Below, piece by piece: positions 11,677-24,858 of a stretch of DNA of 64,000 nt. The notes below the pieces were generated by a model. That model was not told the DNA's origin. It did not search any database and saw nothing but the letters and a program-made list of their open reading frames with translations. Numbering within the stretch: the first letter of the stretch is position 1; each line of letters opens with the position of its first letter. Both the position numbers and the translations under genes were made by a program. Source of the stretch: Antedon mediterranea (taxonomy: Eukaryota; Echinodermata; Crinoidea; Comatulida; Antedonidae); NCBI RefSeq assembly GCF_964355755.1, contig NC_092676.1, positions 6,492,288 through 6,556,287 of the forward strand, read 5' to 3'.

Positions 11677-13276
11677 CCACGGGCACACACACACACCCCG
11701 AACCGACAAGATTAAAATCGGGAAATAATCAAACAGAATAAAGATGCTGAAACTGGTTCTTTCTGATTGCTCCAATTCATTAATGGGCGGGACAAAGTAG
11801 AATAAACTTGATTGATTGGCGGAAGTAACTAACCCTGGATTATTTCCACCAATCAGTTACGTTATAAGAGGCGAACAGCTGACCAATCACAACCAGGATA
11901 TCGTGTTAGTTCTCGTTAGTACAGCAGAAGGAAATTTCATAAGTTATTTCCGATTGTGGGGTACCACTGGAATAAACTAACAACTGTCGAAATGGAATAA
12001 ATTATGTTCTATGGTTCGATTTTGTTGGATTTATTACTATAATATTATTTCTATTTATTTTTAAAGGATTCATTGTCCCACAGGAAGAGAATAAATATTT
12101 AATACCTTGAACTTTTAAAGTAGGGTGTTATGGTTGAATTGAAAAAGAGAGAACCATTTATAGTGATGATGTATAATACAAGCTACTGAAAACATAAAGA
12201 TTGTTAAGGCATTGTTATGTAACACTAATTTCTTTATCTAAATCAAATATTGAAAGAATACATTCCTAAAGTATAAATAACTAATTTATAAGTAGGCCTA
12301 GGCATATTACTATAACAAGTACAACCTTTTTTGATCGATTAAAAATAATGCAGAGGGAAAAAATCTATATAGCGCCCTCCTTTTTTAAAAATCTCCACGG
12401 TAACATTATGCGCTGATGATCTGAGAGATAAGGAGAGGTGTGAATGAAAATCAAGTCTGTTAAATGCTATTTCTATTACATAATGTAATTAAAATGTGAC
12501 ATTTAATTAGGTCATACATGTGTTAATAGGATACTGTAAGTTGTGAATTCATTTTGCTTTATTGACTAACTAAGCAGACCTAAACAAGCCTAGGCCTAGC
12601 CATCCTTCCAGCACACTCACTCAGCAGCTCTCAACAGCAGAGCGGAAGCGGCTGTTCAGGCCTACGGTAGGCTATATAGGTCTGGGCTAGGCCTAGGTAA
12701 TCGAAACAATGACAGTATGATATAGGCTAGGCTAGACGTTGTTCTAGAGCATATCCTTTTTTTGGTATTGCCGTGACTGGATAGACTAATTAGCCTATAA
12801 TAGGCTTTTTTAGGCCTACTAGGCCTAGGCCTAGGCCTTGCTAATTGATTTTTCTTTCTTTCACTTTCTTTAAATTATTTATAAATAAAGGTAGGCCTAC
12901 TGGTGGTCCGTCCGTAATCCGTAGGTCTAAGGCTTAGCCTAGAGGCCTATACATTATTATTATTGGCCTACTAGACTATAAAGCTAGCTAGGGCCAGCTA
13001 CTACTAGATTTCCAACTTACTGTCTACCTTCTAGAGCTTGTTGTTTACATAGTAGGTAGGCCTAGGGCCTATGTAGGTATGGAAATGAAATGAATGATTT
13101 TAGCCAAATTGCCATCAGTAATAATAGATAGGCTAATTAGGCCTAACCTAGTAATTACAGACAACATTGTGTAGGATAATACGAATAATACTTGACACCT
13201 TTTTTTTCCGTCAATAACGAATTATCAAATAATTTTAAATCATGATTGAAAATATTTTTTTTCAGAATAACTCAAG
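11677..13276. other. Intergenic region between divergent genes, with TAGGCCTA cluster
   Basis: No coding sequence. Between about 12580 and 13140 the palindrome TAGGCCTA and its overlapping forms occur at high density, just before the first coding exon of the MFI-like gene. The coding exon is preceded by TTTTTTTTCAG at 13255-13265, so an upstream noncoding exon is likely in this stretch. I could not place it. Confidence 0.5.
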
Positions 13277-16200
13277 ATGTTAAGTAAAAAACAAGTGTTA
13301 GATATACTGGAAGCTGTGACATTTCCAGGTTTGTTTAGAAATATTCAGATTGCAGTATAATCATTTATGATATAAAAGATAATTTAAGAATTCTGAATAT
13401 ATACGATGCCATCGTCTTGACTGAAACAGAAAATGACTCGCTAAGACCACATTTACATATGTTAGGCGCCTGGGTTTAGGATCAAGTCGAAATATAATTG
13501 TTTGTGTCCGATCTATGTTGACTCCCATACCACCAAACAGCAGCTCCGACTTTGTGGAGTATTTACACTTGCCGACCCAGGCCCAGTTCTAGGCCGACCC
13601 TAATTGTAAGTTTAAAAGGGGTCAAACCTGCTTTAATGCCCTTAAAAAGTAATGCAGTTTACTTTTTTGGGCACATCACACACTTTTTGTCAAACTAGTT
13701 TGATGGTCTACACAGCCTGGCTTGACAGTAACTCTATTTGTCACTCTGTTTATAAATGTTATACTTTCAATACATTTTCTAGGAGATGAAGCAAATGATA
13801 AAGTGCTTGCCTTTTCAAAGTCACCAAAATCTGAAAGACTAAAAATTATTAAAGAGAGTAGCAGTCATGATGACAGGAGGCTGGCGGCTACTATTGAGCT
13901 TCAAAGGTTGTGGAGGGGATGCCAAGTTAGGTGAGAAGATAATAATTAAACCACAATAATTAAATAGCTAAAGCTAGAATGATAATGAAATGATAAGAAT
14001 AAGAAGTGAGAATGCACCCATTTGTGACCTGCTTGTGCCATATTTTTTCCCCAAAGCACCTTGTTATTATCTAATAGCCAAAAGAGTAATGAATTCTCTC
14101 CTTGTGTGATAATAATAATAATCACCAAACATTTATATATTGACAATTCCAAAAAGATGATTACAGCCGCATTTTAAAATTTGTATCCTGAAATGTTCTA
14201 AATAAATGGGTTTTTAAGCTAATTTTAAATGAGTCGAAATGTTTGATCACAGACGCTGTGGCTGGCACAAACCCATACAGGACTTTTTCGAGTCTCTGTA
14301 ATAAAGGTCCATGATTGGCGGAAATGACTAATTGACTGGAATCCTGCTTCTACCATAGAATACCAAAAACAAGCAAGGTCTCTTCACTTGTCTAAATGAA
14401 TCCTTTTATACCCTTCATGTACGGTGTGAATTTCCGTTCATTTACATGGTATATATGTCGCCTCTTCCAAATCCGCAATAAAAATTTAATATTTACACAA
14501 CCTAAACTTTTTTTTTTCAGGTGTGCAATTTTAGCGGCGCTGCATCCCCACCTCAGCACAGAGGTTATCTACCAACAGTTAAAATCAAGCAAGCATAGAC
14601 TACAAGATGTAGAAACACCACCAAGATCAAAATCAACATCCCCCGTCAAGAAGTCTTCCTCTAAAAATCTTGTTAAATCTGATTCCAGTTCCGGCAATAA
14701 GTCTCCAGTTTCAAAGGTAAAATTTGTATTTCTTACCTTATTTTTAAGTTTGTATGTTTTGAAAGTTTCTGTCTGTATCTGATTGATATCGACATGGTCC
14801 ACTGTGTGAGGATGGATGGTCAACTTATCGTGTAATGGAGGGTAACTTATTGTTTCCTACTGTATATGCATGGTCAACTGTTGTCTATAGATACAGAGAA
14901 CTAGGCAGTGGCAATAGTAAAATGGACATTACATCTACTTACTGTAACAATAGAAAATAATAATAATTTACAAGTATGGATGACCATACCATTGGCATGG
15001 ATGACCGTACCATTGGCATGGATGACCGTACCATTGGCATGGTTGACCGTACCATTAGCATAGTTGACCATACCATTGGTATAGTGACCGTGAAATTGGT
15101 GTGTATACTATTGGTATGGTGACTGTACCATTGGTATGGTGACCGTCCTGTTGGTATGGTGAAAATACCATTGGCATGATGACCATACCATTGGTATAGT
15201 GACTGTACCATTAGCATAGTTCACCATACAGTACCATTGGCATGGTTGACCATACCATTGGTATAGTGACCGTAAAATTGGTGTGTATACTATTGGTATG
15301 GTGACTGTACCATTGGTATGGTGACCGTCCTGTTGGTATGGTGAAAATACCATTGGCATGATGACCATACCATTGGTATAGTGACTGTACCATTAGCATA
15401 GTTCACCATACAGTACCATTGGCATGGTTGACCATACCATTGGTATAGTGACCGTAAAATTGGTGTGTATACTATTGGTATGGTGACTGTACCATTGGTA
15501 TGGTGACCGTCCTGTTGGTATGGTGAAAATACCATTGGCATGATGACCTTACCATTGGTATGGTGACTGTACCATTAGCATAGTTCACCATACAGTACCA
15601 TTGGTATGGTGACTGTACCATGAGCATAGTTCACCATAGTATTAGCATAGTTGACAATACCATTAGCATAGTTGACCGTACCGAAAGCTTATGGTAAATT
15701 TCGATGGTGTCTCTTTAATGTGGGTTCGCACTTGTCATGTAGCAACACATTCTACCTACCATGTTGATCTCTAATACCCATGTGTGTATAAATGGGTACC
15801 AGCCGAGTTCTATTAAAAAATGTTATTTTCAGAAGCCAAGTATCAAAGGTTTACATAAACCAACTGCCAAAGAACGGTTACAAAAGTACTACAGAAATTC
15901 AGCCATTCAAAAGGGGCATAAAGACATTTTATCGTGAGTATTGTACATGATTGCAGACATACTGAGGAAATATTACTTATTTTGCATACATTCAACTAAA
16001 AATTGTCCGTTAAACAAATTGAAAATATATATCATCTAATAATAAGTGCATCTAATTTATGTTTAAATTTTTCAGTTTTGAACATTTCTGTGCAAATTTT
16101 ATCCAGAACTGGTGGAATAAAGTTTATAGAAAACGAACAAAAACGAGTAAAAAGTCGGTAAGAATATCGCCACCTTCACCGCAAACATTCTCGCCAAAGG

Positions 16201-19200
16201 ATAGCCACGTAGATGTTATTCCCGTCAAGCCTGTTATCTATTACAAGAAAAAGAAAAGATCCGGACCTCTGGATCGCAACGAGGCTGCTAAGATTATACA
16301 GTGTGCGTGGCGTAGACACATAGTGAGTATTCAGATAAAGATATTTCCACAAAAACCACACAAGCCTCGAAACACCCAATCCCACCAAACAAACACTCTG
16401 GCCACAAATAATTCAATAATATGAATAGTTACTATGGGGTGGGGGATGACCCAGTATGGAATTGACAACAATACTTTTTTTCTACAATAATCATATGAAT
16501 GAATGTTTGTTTCCATTTTAATTATAAAATATAAAAGTCTATGAATATTATTAACAGTTATTATTCAGAAACTGGAGTAGATTTTCGAGTCGGGTTGGTG
16601 AACATCAGTCCAAAATACGCAGAATTTTTTCCAAAATACGTCAAGTTGAGGGCGCTATACTAATCCAAAATACGCGAGTCTTTCCAAAATACGTCGACTT
16701 GAGGGCGCTATTCATTTTCCAAAATACGTGAATTGTCCAAAATACGTCAAGTTGAGGGCGCTATAAATTATCCCAAATACATGAATTGTCCAAAATACGT
16801 CAAATTGAGGGCGCTATTTATTTCCAAAATACGCGATTTGTCCAAAATACGTCAATTTGCAATTTGGGACCGCTAGTAATTTTCCAAAATACGTCAACTT
16901 GAGGGCGGCAAACTTTTTTTCCAAAATACGAGAGCCTTTCCAAATGTATCATATTGAGAGTGTAAGGTAAAATTACAGTTTAATGTATTCAAAAAAAGTT
17001 TCTTGGAATAAAACAAACAAGTACATTTTAGTTATAAATGAAAGTATTAGAATGCAGAATTTTTTGTAAATAAAATGTCATAGAGTAGCCAATTTTTTAA
17101 TGTAATCATTTATTACTGAAAAACAACAAATATGTGCCAACATCAGTCAATAGACAGTGCCTATAATATACGTTAATAATGTCTGAACGATGTACGATTG
17201 CATTGCCAGACGTAGCTAGTTTAAATGCGGCATAAACCGGCTACAAAACCAGCATGTACGTATATAGTATTTAAGTATAGTCATAGGTATGTGTTATATA
17301 TTTGGTGATCTACAAAATCAATATTTTTCCCGAGCTCGACAGACAAACATCGCTTTCAATTTAATGTACAGTACTTATGGTCTAATAAGTTACCTAATCG
17401 GAAATCTAACATAATAATTATTTCATATAATATATAATAATAAAAAGCATATGGTATTGTGATTAAAATAATATCAATAATTAATTGGTTAGAAGAAGTA
17501 AAGGAGTTATTTAAATTGCGTATTTTGGAAAATGAATAGCGCTCTCAAGTTGACGTATTTTGGAAAATTACAAGCGGTTCCAAATTGACGTATTTTGGAC
17601 AAATTGCGTATTTTGGAAAATGACTAGCGCCCTCAACTTGAAGTATTTTGGACAATTCGCGTATTTTGGAAAATGAATAGCGCCCCCAAGTCGACGTATT
17701 TTGGAAAGACTCGCGTATTTTGGATTAGTATAGCGCCCTCAACTTGACGTATTTTGGAAAAAATTCTGCGTATTTTGGACTGAATTTCACCAACCCTATT
17801 GAGATTTTCATTGTTTTAAAATTTATTTTTTTATTTATTTGAATTTAAAATCAAATACAGAGCTAACGATAAAGAGCTAGACTTGTATTGCAGCCGAAAA
17901 AAAAATTGAAAAATCAAAAACAAAAATATCCAAGTATAATTTATATTGCAATAATATACAATTGCTGAAAACTTTTTTTGCAAGGTAGAGAGTCTGTTAT
18001 GTGTTAGTTTATTATTAATTTCATAGGATGTTCAAGTCTATCGTTACTATCGTGATCTTATTAACTTCAAGTGTCGTGGAGACCCATCAATGATGCTTAA
18101 ATGCATTAACCCCAAGGAAGCTGCCTTGCTAGATGCTGCAGCTGGCATCCACATCAAGTTCAGATTGGCTGGGGTAGGTTTTGACACTTTGAAGATAAGT
18201 TGTACTGTCAATGTGTCGTCCTTCAGATTGAACTTCTTAAAAGTGGTTCCATATTTTACATGCGAACTTCTTTGTGGGAAGTTATGAACATAGTGTACAG
18301 TTGAAACCCTTCCTTCTTCTTCAGAGGAACATCTATTCAGGGGACACACCTTTATTAAGATGACACTTTCCTGTGAAATGAACGAAGGGCAATATGTCTT
18401 AACACTACAACCTATTCCGGAGACACCGGTAACTTTAGTCCCAAAGTCTTCCCTAATCTCAATTAATTTATATTTTGCATAATTTTAATTTGGTATTTAG
18501 GATAGATTTCCACCAAACATCTACTACAAGATATACACCCATCGTAACATTGTTGATATGTGTGCCAACAGTCCTAAGGATTACACCAAGGCATGTACTA
18601 AGCGAGCAGCAGCCAGAGATGTACACAACAAAACGAACACACGCATACGGAGTAATGGCAAGCAGGGCTGGTATAAGCGGTTTGAAAATAACGGATGGAG
18701 ACTTGTCTCTGATAGGGTTAGTTTTTTATTCCATTGTTTTCAAGTAGAATTAAGCCTAATTCCACACTAGCTAACTTTATTAAACTTTTGGATAAATTGT
18801 GGTGTCTGTCTATAGTAGTTACAGGGCTGTCATTTAGTCTTTGGATTCACATGTACAAATACAGTACTATTAATTTATTGGCTTAAGCTGACAATGTTCA
18901 GCAAAATAAGTTTGTCAAGAAGGTGCATAGCTTTCAATAACTGGAAATTTAATCTTTAAAGCAATTTGTATTTACTAGAATTAAGTAATAGTAATTGAAT
19001 TTTGTGAGCATTGGAAAAGTTATACAATTTTCACCAGAGAAAGTCAAAAGAAAAACTATTTGTTGTAAATTTCAGTTGCTTGTAAGAGCGGACCAAGACC
19101 CTGTAGCATGGGAGTCATCAAAAGTAACCAAAGATTTTCACCATTCAAAATTAAAAAGACAAGAAGATGTAGACAAGAAAAAAAGAAAGAGAAAAGTAGA

Positions 19201-20527
19201 ATGGATGAAGAAAATGTAAGTAATAATAAATAAAATGGACTATTAATTATAACATAATGTCTCCTTTCACACCTGTTCCGGTTCATGGTGGCAGTGTTGA
19301 CTCCAGCTCACATCAAGGTGGTTCAGGACCCAGCTGCGTATTTATACTACTCCGGTCCAGCAAAAAAAGAAATCGCTTTTCAAACTACTATATCATCTGG
19401 TTGCTGGAAGGTGGTTATGTCGCTAGAAACTGGAACACAACACAAGTAAATAAGAACACTGACAGCATTGAAAGCAGTGCGAATTTAATTGGTGCTCCAG
19501 AGCCAAATCCAGATCAATTGTAAAGATCCTTAACACTGTCTAAAATGGCCTTTATATTGTGAATATGGGTGTACAGTGATTCCTCTTTAATTTTTGCAGG
19601 TATAAAGAAGGTATGTTAAAAGCCAAAAGTGGTGATGCTGACACTGTGTCCATCATAGAGGGCACTGCTCAGGGAATGGTGTCTGCCTTTGAAAAAGATG
19701 GTGTCCACGCCGTTGACGAGTGTGAGGTCGATGAACTTTTAGAATGGACAACTGGATTAAATTTTGAAGAGTAAGCGTTTGATTTTAAAAATAAATGAAT
19801 ATAACTTGCTGCTAATGAAATGTAATTATCTAAATTTTTTTTAATGTTTCATGCATCATGCTAAAACAGTCTTTTTTTTACAGTATTCATTGTGTAATTG
19901 ATTTATTTTCTGTATCTGTATTATCTTATAATTTTTATTTATTTTTTATACCAGTTATTGGACAGGTTGGAAAGAAATTGCTACTAGCAGTGGCTCAGAA
20001 CAAGCTGCAGGTACCGACTTTGAATATAAATCCAATTTTATAAAATTATATTTTTATAACCTTTTTATAATTCTGTTATGGATATGTTTGAAGGATTTGA
20101 AAGAATCATGTCTATGGAAAATAACACCAGTCTTCACTTTCAAACTAGTTTGACAAAAAATGTGTGATGTGCCCAACTTTAGTAGTGATATGCCCAGATA
20201 TGGTAGTGATATGCCCAAATATGGTAGTGATATGACATCATCATGTCCATATGGGCACATCACACTTTTTGTTGTCACATACAATCTGATGTAGAAAAAG
20301 CTTTAGGAATGTAGTATCCCCATAAATATATACATAAGTAATAGTAAAAGTGATCATTTATCTTTTTATCAGATGGTCGAATTAACTTTGGCACATCAGC
20401 ACAAGATCCTTACGAGATCACATTCTCTGCAGACACCAAACTCACTATGAACTCTCCTCAAGGACATCCTGCCAACAACAATCGCATCATTGTTCCTAAT
20501 CCACCAATAACCTCTTCTACAAACTGA
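13277..20527 (+). CDS. MFI: C11orf65/MFI-like IQ-motif protein, 11 coding exons
   Basis: Exons: 13277-13328, 13783-13930, 14521-14716, 15833-15933, 16076-16322, 18027-18173, 18501-18716, 19076-19215, 19600-19770, 19955-20010, 20373-20527. All junctions are GT/AG and the joined frame is 542 aa. Residues about 240-490 match human C11orf65 (MFI) closely: NPKEAELLDAAAG-like, FPPNIYYKIYTHR, CANSPKDY, GWYKRFENNGWRLVSD, HFSKLKRR-like, KVEWMKKMY and WKEIATS. Human MFI is reported to bind MFF and restrain mitochondrial fission. IQ-like motifs are seen near 51-66 (LQRLWRGCQVR) and 234-248 (AAKIIQCAWRRHI), suggesting calmodulin or light-chain binding. The first 230 residues (basic, Ser/Lys-rich) have no counterpart in the shorter human protein as I recall it. 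The ATG in exon 1 was chosen as the first in frame after the acceptor. Confidence 0.88.
13663..13722. mobile_element. MITE family B, right-end fragment
   Basis: It contains GGGCACATCACACACTTTTT, then CAAACTAGTTTGATGG and GTCTACACAGCC, matching one arm of family B. It lies in intron 1 of the MFI-like gene. Confidence 0.6.
14970..15690. repeat. Minisatellite with 182-bp higher-order period
   Basis: The basic unit of about 20 bp alternates ACCATTGGTATGGTGAC-type words. Blocks starting TTGACCATACCATTGGTATA recur at 15064, 15246 and near 15428, a 182-bp period. It lies in intron 3 of the MFI-like gene. The unit leaves the minus strand open for long stretches, which explains the repetitive open frames there; they are not genes. 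Confidence 0.9.
16592..17796. mobile_element. Foldback element with tandemly repeated inverted arms
   Basis: The left arm (16592-16945) starts GGGTTGGTGAA and repeats TCCAAAATACGTCAAGTTGA plus GGGCGCTAT every 60-65 bp. The right arm (about 17515-17796) is its inverse, with GCGTATTTTGG and TAGCGCCCTCAACTTGACG, and ends TTCACCAACCC. The AT-rich centre of about 570 bp shows no gene. It occupies intron 5 of the MFI-like gene. No target duplication was clear. Confidence 0.85.
20131..20305. mobile_element. MITE family B with internal triplication
   Basis: The left arm CAAACTAGTTTGACAAAAAA and right end GATGTAGAAAAAGCTTTA flank an interior in which GTGATATGCCCAAATATGGT-type words repeat three times. 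It lies in intron 10 of the MFI-like gene. Confidence 0.75.
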
Positions 20528-22009
20528 CATAAAACATGATCCTGGTTCATCAGAGTCTTTGACTTCCAGGAACTCTGTATGAATGGCTCATCCTTCTTCT
20601 GATGTTATCTGATGAGTTGCCCCAAGATTTTTTATCAGGTTATCAGAGTCTTTGACTGCCATGAAATCATTGACAGTCTGTTAGAATGGTTCATCCACCT
20701 TCTGATGTCATCTGATATTAAAGTTTAACAGCAAGAATTTTGCTCTTGCTTGTGAGGGTCTTTGACTTCCAGGAAGTAGCTTCCAGCTTCTTCTGCTATC
20801 ATCTGCTTAGTTTTCCAGCAAGACTATCAATCTTCACCTTCTACTTCCCGGTACAAGTTGTCTACTCCCCATGTTTTAATGAAACTGTCGTCAAACTTGA
20901 ACTTGAGATACTTCTTGCCATCATTTCCTGCTATTGGATGGCCTTACTGGTGAGCTCAGTGTAGAAGATGAACTGGTAGGTGATGTTTTCTTCCACTTTG
21001 CATGATGGATGTCTGAAGCAACTTCTGAGCTATATAAAGAGTTTTACATTTTTATAAACTGGAAGTAGAGAAAAAACGTTGAACTCTAATGAAATTGAAA
21101 AGCTACATACAATGTAATAAAACGATATTTTTTCTTTTATTTAAGATTTGTTCATTGAATAACCAAAGTAATTTCTGAGCTAAATATAAAGTTTTGACAT
21201 GTATACAAATTTGAAAAGACAAAAAAAAACACAATTGAAATTCAACACTTGCAGTTGATTTAGTTTTTTTTTAATTTAAAAAAAAAAAATGCAAATTCTA
21301 AGATTTCTTATATTACAACATTGAGAAAGATATTTTTGGCAACCACTGATATTAGACATTATTTAGCCATGCTTAATGCCAATGGAATGTACAGTACTAC
21401 AACATTAGCAGTGTTTAAATCAGTTCATTCAACACCTGGCCTGCCTTCCTTTCATTTGACACATGAGATAATCTTGGTGTATTTGTCAAGTCTTTGACAT
21501 GCTCATGGTATTAAACAAAAGAATACACAGCATTGCACAATATTAAAATGGTGTAACATAAGTATTTTACGGAGAATGGAAGCATTTTGGATCGATCCCA
21601 AAACCTTCAGAGCAGTATCCTGGTACTCGTACCTCTAAACTACACCATTATTGAGCACTGATTCCATGTGAAAGTCAGTTGTTACTTCTTATGAAAATGT
21701 GAAATACTTCATTGAACATTGAAAGAATATAAAATAAACAGCTGAAATAAACTAGGCCTGAGACAATAAATTAATCAGATCTCAAGTATTGGGGAGGTGA
21801 AATATCATTTTCTTACCACTACCTTATTCTAAATTTTAGAGATTCATTGCTATTACATCGGTGCTGCATACCCCCTCATCCTACAACACATCCCACAAAT
21901 CAATGTATTAAACAATTAATTAATAAGATAGAAAAATATTTTTTGCAGTTGGAAAATTCACAAATTCCTTACATTAAAAAAAAAAGGTGAGCATACAATA
22001 GAGATTATT
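20528..22009 (+). other. Probable 3' UTR and intergenic sequence
   Basis: The stretch begins right after the MFI-like stop codon. Degenerate repeats of about 100 bp built on GTCTTTGACTTCCAGGAA and CTTCTGATGTTATCTGATGA occur near 20550, 20645 and 20757. AATAAA occurs near 21731; the true polyadenylation site is not determined. Confidence 0.45.
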
Positions 22010-22151
22010 AAAATAGGAGTAAATAATGCATGACATGTGATACAAAATAACCAATAAAATGGCAAGGATACACATTGTTTAAAATAGGAGTAAATAATGC
22101 ATGACATGTGATACAAAATAACCAATAAAATGGCAAGCATACACATTGTGT
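22010..22151. repeat. Two-copy 71-bp tandem duplication
   Basis: AAAATAGGAGTAAATAATGC starts at 22010 and again at 22081. The two copies differ by very few bases (for example GGCAAGGATA against GGCAAGCATA), so the duplication is recent. Confidence 0.9.
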
Positions 22152-22614
22152 TACATAAAACAGTACTGTCTGTCAATTTCTCTGTTCAGACTATCTGTCA
22201 CCAGAAATATATAACATTACTTTTTGACAGTGTGAATATGACACGGCAAACACGTCATAACTCTATAATTGTATACATTACATTTTCAAGGCTGTAATTC
22301 ATTTGTGTAAAGTTGTCGTCCTAATAACATTGCAAAGTGATTTTGTGATTACAAATATAGCATGTGATTGTGATGTCATTGATGAGATCATAATACCAAA
22401 TATGGCCATGTAATTTTGTGTTCTAGTTATTACTTGATACAGTAATTTTAAGTGGTCTTAAGTCTTTAATTCACAACTATAATTCATCGGAATCTTTTAT
22501 TGGATAGACCACCAAGTTGAAATACTAAATCACATTTGTTTGATTTTGTTTTTAAAAATATACTAATCACTTCTGTCGCGAATAAAAACCTGAAAAGATA
22601 ATGTTTTCACTTTT

Positions 22615-22975
22615 GAAGGGTTAAAATTAACCAAAACCCATTGGACGACAGCCATTTTGACTTTTTTTTTTTTAAATTAGATTTTTTCAGGTAAATCATT
22701 TTTTTAATCCAATTTTAGGTCGAAGTGAATAACTATTATGTGAAATTAAAATGGCATAGTCAACAATTTTTCAGAGAGACAATATATCTTTAAAGGTGTT
22801 GTGTCTTCCAAAAACATGAAAAATAAAGATTAATAAAATCAGATTTTTTTTAATAACTTTTGCCGAACCTAATCTAATTTTTGGTCAAAATGAAGAACTA
22901 TTATGGAACATCAAAATGAAATATTCAACAACAAAATATGAACACAATTTTTCATAGGGACAATCTTATGTTTCT
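22615..22975. mobile_element. MITE family C fragments
   Basis: Words ACCCATTGG, TTTTAGGTCGAAGTGAATAA, ACTATTATGTGAAATTAAAA and GACAATATATCTTTAAA match family C. A second related piece (GGTCAAAATGAAGAACTATT) follows. More complete copies are at 33722-34041, 47117-47404 and 60720-61047. Confidence 0.6.
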
Positions 22976-23139
22976 TATGATTTCAATACTTTTCCAATAA
23001 AATTATTTCCTTAATTGTTGTGAAGAATTTTATAGTATTTATATTTTTATTATTTGGAATGGGTAGTGACTCTGATTTAAAGTGCTTTCTATTTGGTTAA
23101 TATAACATTTTTTAGAAGAATAGAATTATTACTACAGTG

Positions 23140-23805
23140 TATTATTATCTATTCCTATAACAAAAAGTCTTAGTAGATATAGCTCTATATCTATTAGCCT
23201 TATAAGTTATCGCCTTTATAGATATAGCTCTATAACTATCTAAGCACCTACTAATAAGTAGATTTTAGGCAGATTTTAGATAGGTCCTAATAGGTTTTAC
23301 CTCATTAGCATAATTCAAAACCCCCGCTAATAGTATTAGATAGATTTTTCACTGTTTTTAATCTCTGAGTATACACAGTTGTATACATCTATCTATTGTC
23401 TACTTTATAATAGCTATACCAAGGGCTACCAGCAACCTATAGACATACTGTAAACAAACTGATAATAGCCAGTAACTGTTAATAAACTATCTATTTTACT
23501 TACAATAGATAGATATGGACTACCAGATAGCTATTAGAAATCTATGAGTATCATATCTATCAACTGTCTACTTATAATAGCTATACTAGGGCTACCAATA
23601 ACCTATCAATAGACTTAACAAATAATTAATAGCCAGTAACTATCTATTTTTTATAGCTGGGAACTTGTCATTCCATCGTTGACTCGTTAAAATCCTTAGT
23701 AGGCGAGATAAAAAGGTCTACTTAAAAACTATTAGGGCTACTAAAAATAGAGCTATTTCTACTTACGACTACTTAAATCTACTAATTTTTTTTGCTATGG
23801 GTTGA
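23140..23805. mobile_element. AT-rich palindromic MITE family E
   Basis: The ends CCTATAACAAAAAGT and AATTTTTTTTGCTATGG are inverted relative to each other, each followed by TAGTAGAT and AGCTCTAT words. Inside, a block with CTATACTAGGGCTACCAATA is repeated directly, near 23410 and 23580. There is no open frame. Confidence 0.55.
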
Positions 23806-24249
23806 TAAATTCCGTCCAGATCTTCCTATCTTTATCCATCCACCGACATTGGGACAGTTTGGTATACTTTTATATGTTAATATTGGAAATGGGAAAGTAA
23901 TGTTACCTACAGTATATATTTTTTATTTATATTTTTTTTGATAAATTCCTAATCTTTGTCCATCCACTGACAATGGGATACAAGTAGTAAAAGAAAATAA
24001 TTTTTATCATATCATATATAAAAATGTATTTGTTGGAAAATAAATTATTTGAATATCATTTGTTTCATTTTTTTATTAAAATAATTTTTTAAAGTAAACT
24101 TTTATTTTAATACTGACTTTATTTTTAGCCAAATATTATTTAAGGATTATTATTATGTGTGTTACCTTTTTTAACTTAAATTTGTATTATAACTTTTTCT
24201 TTAAATGATATTGACTTCAATCAACTGTAATCACTCTTCCTGCAGTAGA

Positions 24250-24360
24250 ACCGCTTACTTTTGACACCCCTATTAAAGGGACACTTTTTTTCATGAAATA
24301 AACCTGGAGCTATGTTTGAACACTACAGTCTGCTCCCTTTAAAGGGACACTCCTCTTTCC
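24250..24360. repeat. GGGACAC-type dispersed repeat fragment
   Basis: TTTGACACCCCTATTAAAGG, GGACACTTTTTTTCATGAAA and AAAGGGACACTCC match the pieces near 2760, 28060 and 49190. Confidence 0.45.
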
Positions 24361-24743
24361 TCTTAGTAAGCTGTTTTTAGGTAAAAAAAATGTTTTGTTT
24401 GTTCTCAAAATAAACCGAATACACTGCACCTGCACTAGTTTCCAATATATAAATTGAACTTCTGTTTAAATTTAGAAGAAGTATGTTTGTTTATCTGCTA
24501 ATTTGAGATTTTCTATTAATAGATCTCTAACCACATAGCTATATTATTTTTAATATGTCGCCCATAAAGATAGTAATTGAAGTTTATTAGGAATTTTTAG
24601 CCTGTGGCAATTTGCAACACCTATCACTTAATCCTAATATACCATACTGCTATCGAAACAGGCCTGTATAGAAAATCTGACGCTTAATAATCTACAAAAT
24701 ACTACAGTTAATAGTTTTACGTCTGAAAAAACTCTTCAAAAAC

Positions 24744-24858
24744 TAAAGCTCTGTCTACACTATCAAACTAGTTTGACAAAAAAAGTGTGCCCAAATATGG
24801 TAGTGATATGATTGACATTTTTTGTCATAAAGTTAGATAGTGTATAGACAGAGCTTTA
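24744..24858. mobile_element. MITE family B, compact copy
   Basis: It starts AAAGCTCTGTCTACACTATC and ends ATAGTGTATAGACAGAGCTT, giving a good inverted terminal repeat. This is one of the clearest definitions of the family B ends. Confidence 0.85.

Noticed and set aside
14939-15541. Four minus-strand open frames rich in Met, Val, Tyr and Trp
   Set aside because: All are produced by the minisatellite unit; no splice sites, starts or family resemblance.
19257-19523. Additional coding exon between MFI exons 8 and 9
   Set aside because: Exon 8 ends AT/GTAAG and exon 9 begins with the G that completes Met and continues the match to human MFI, leaving no room for it.
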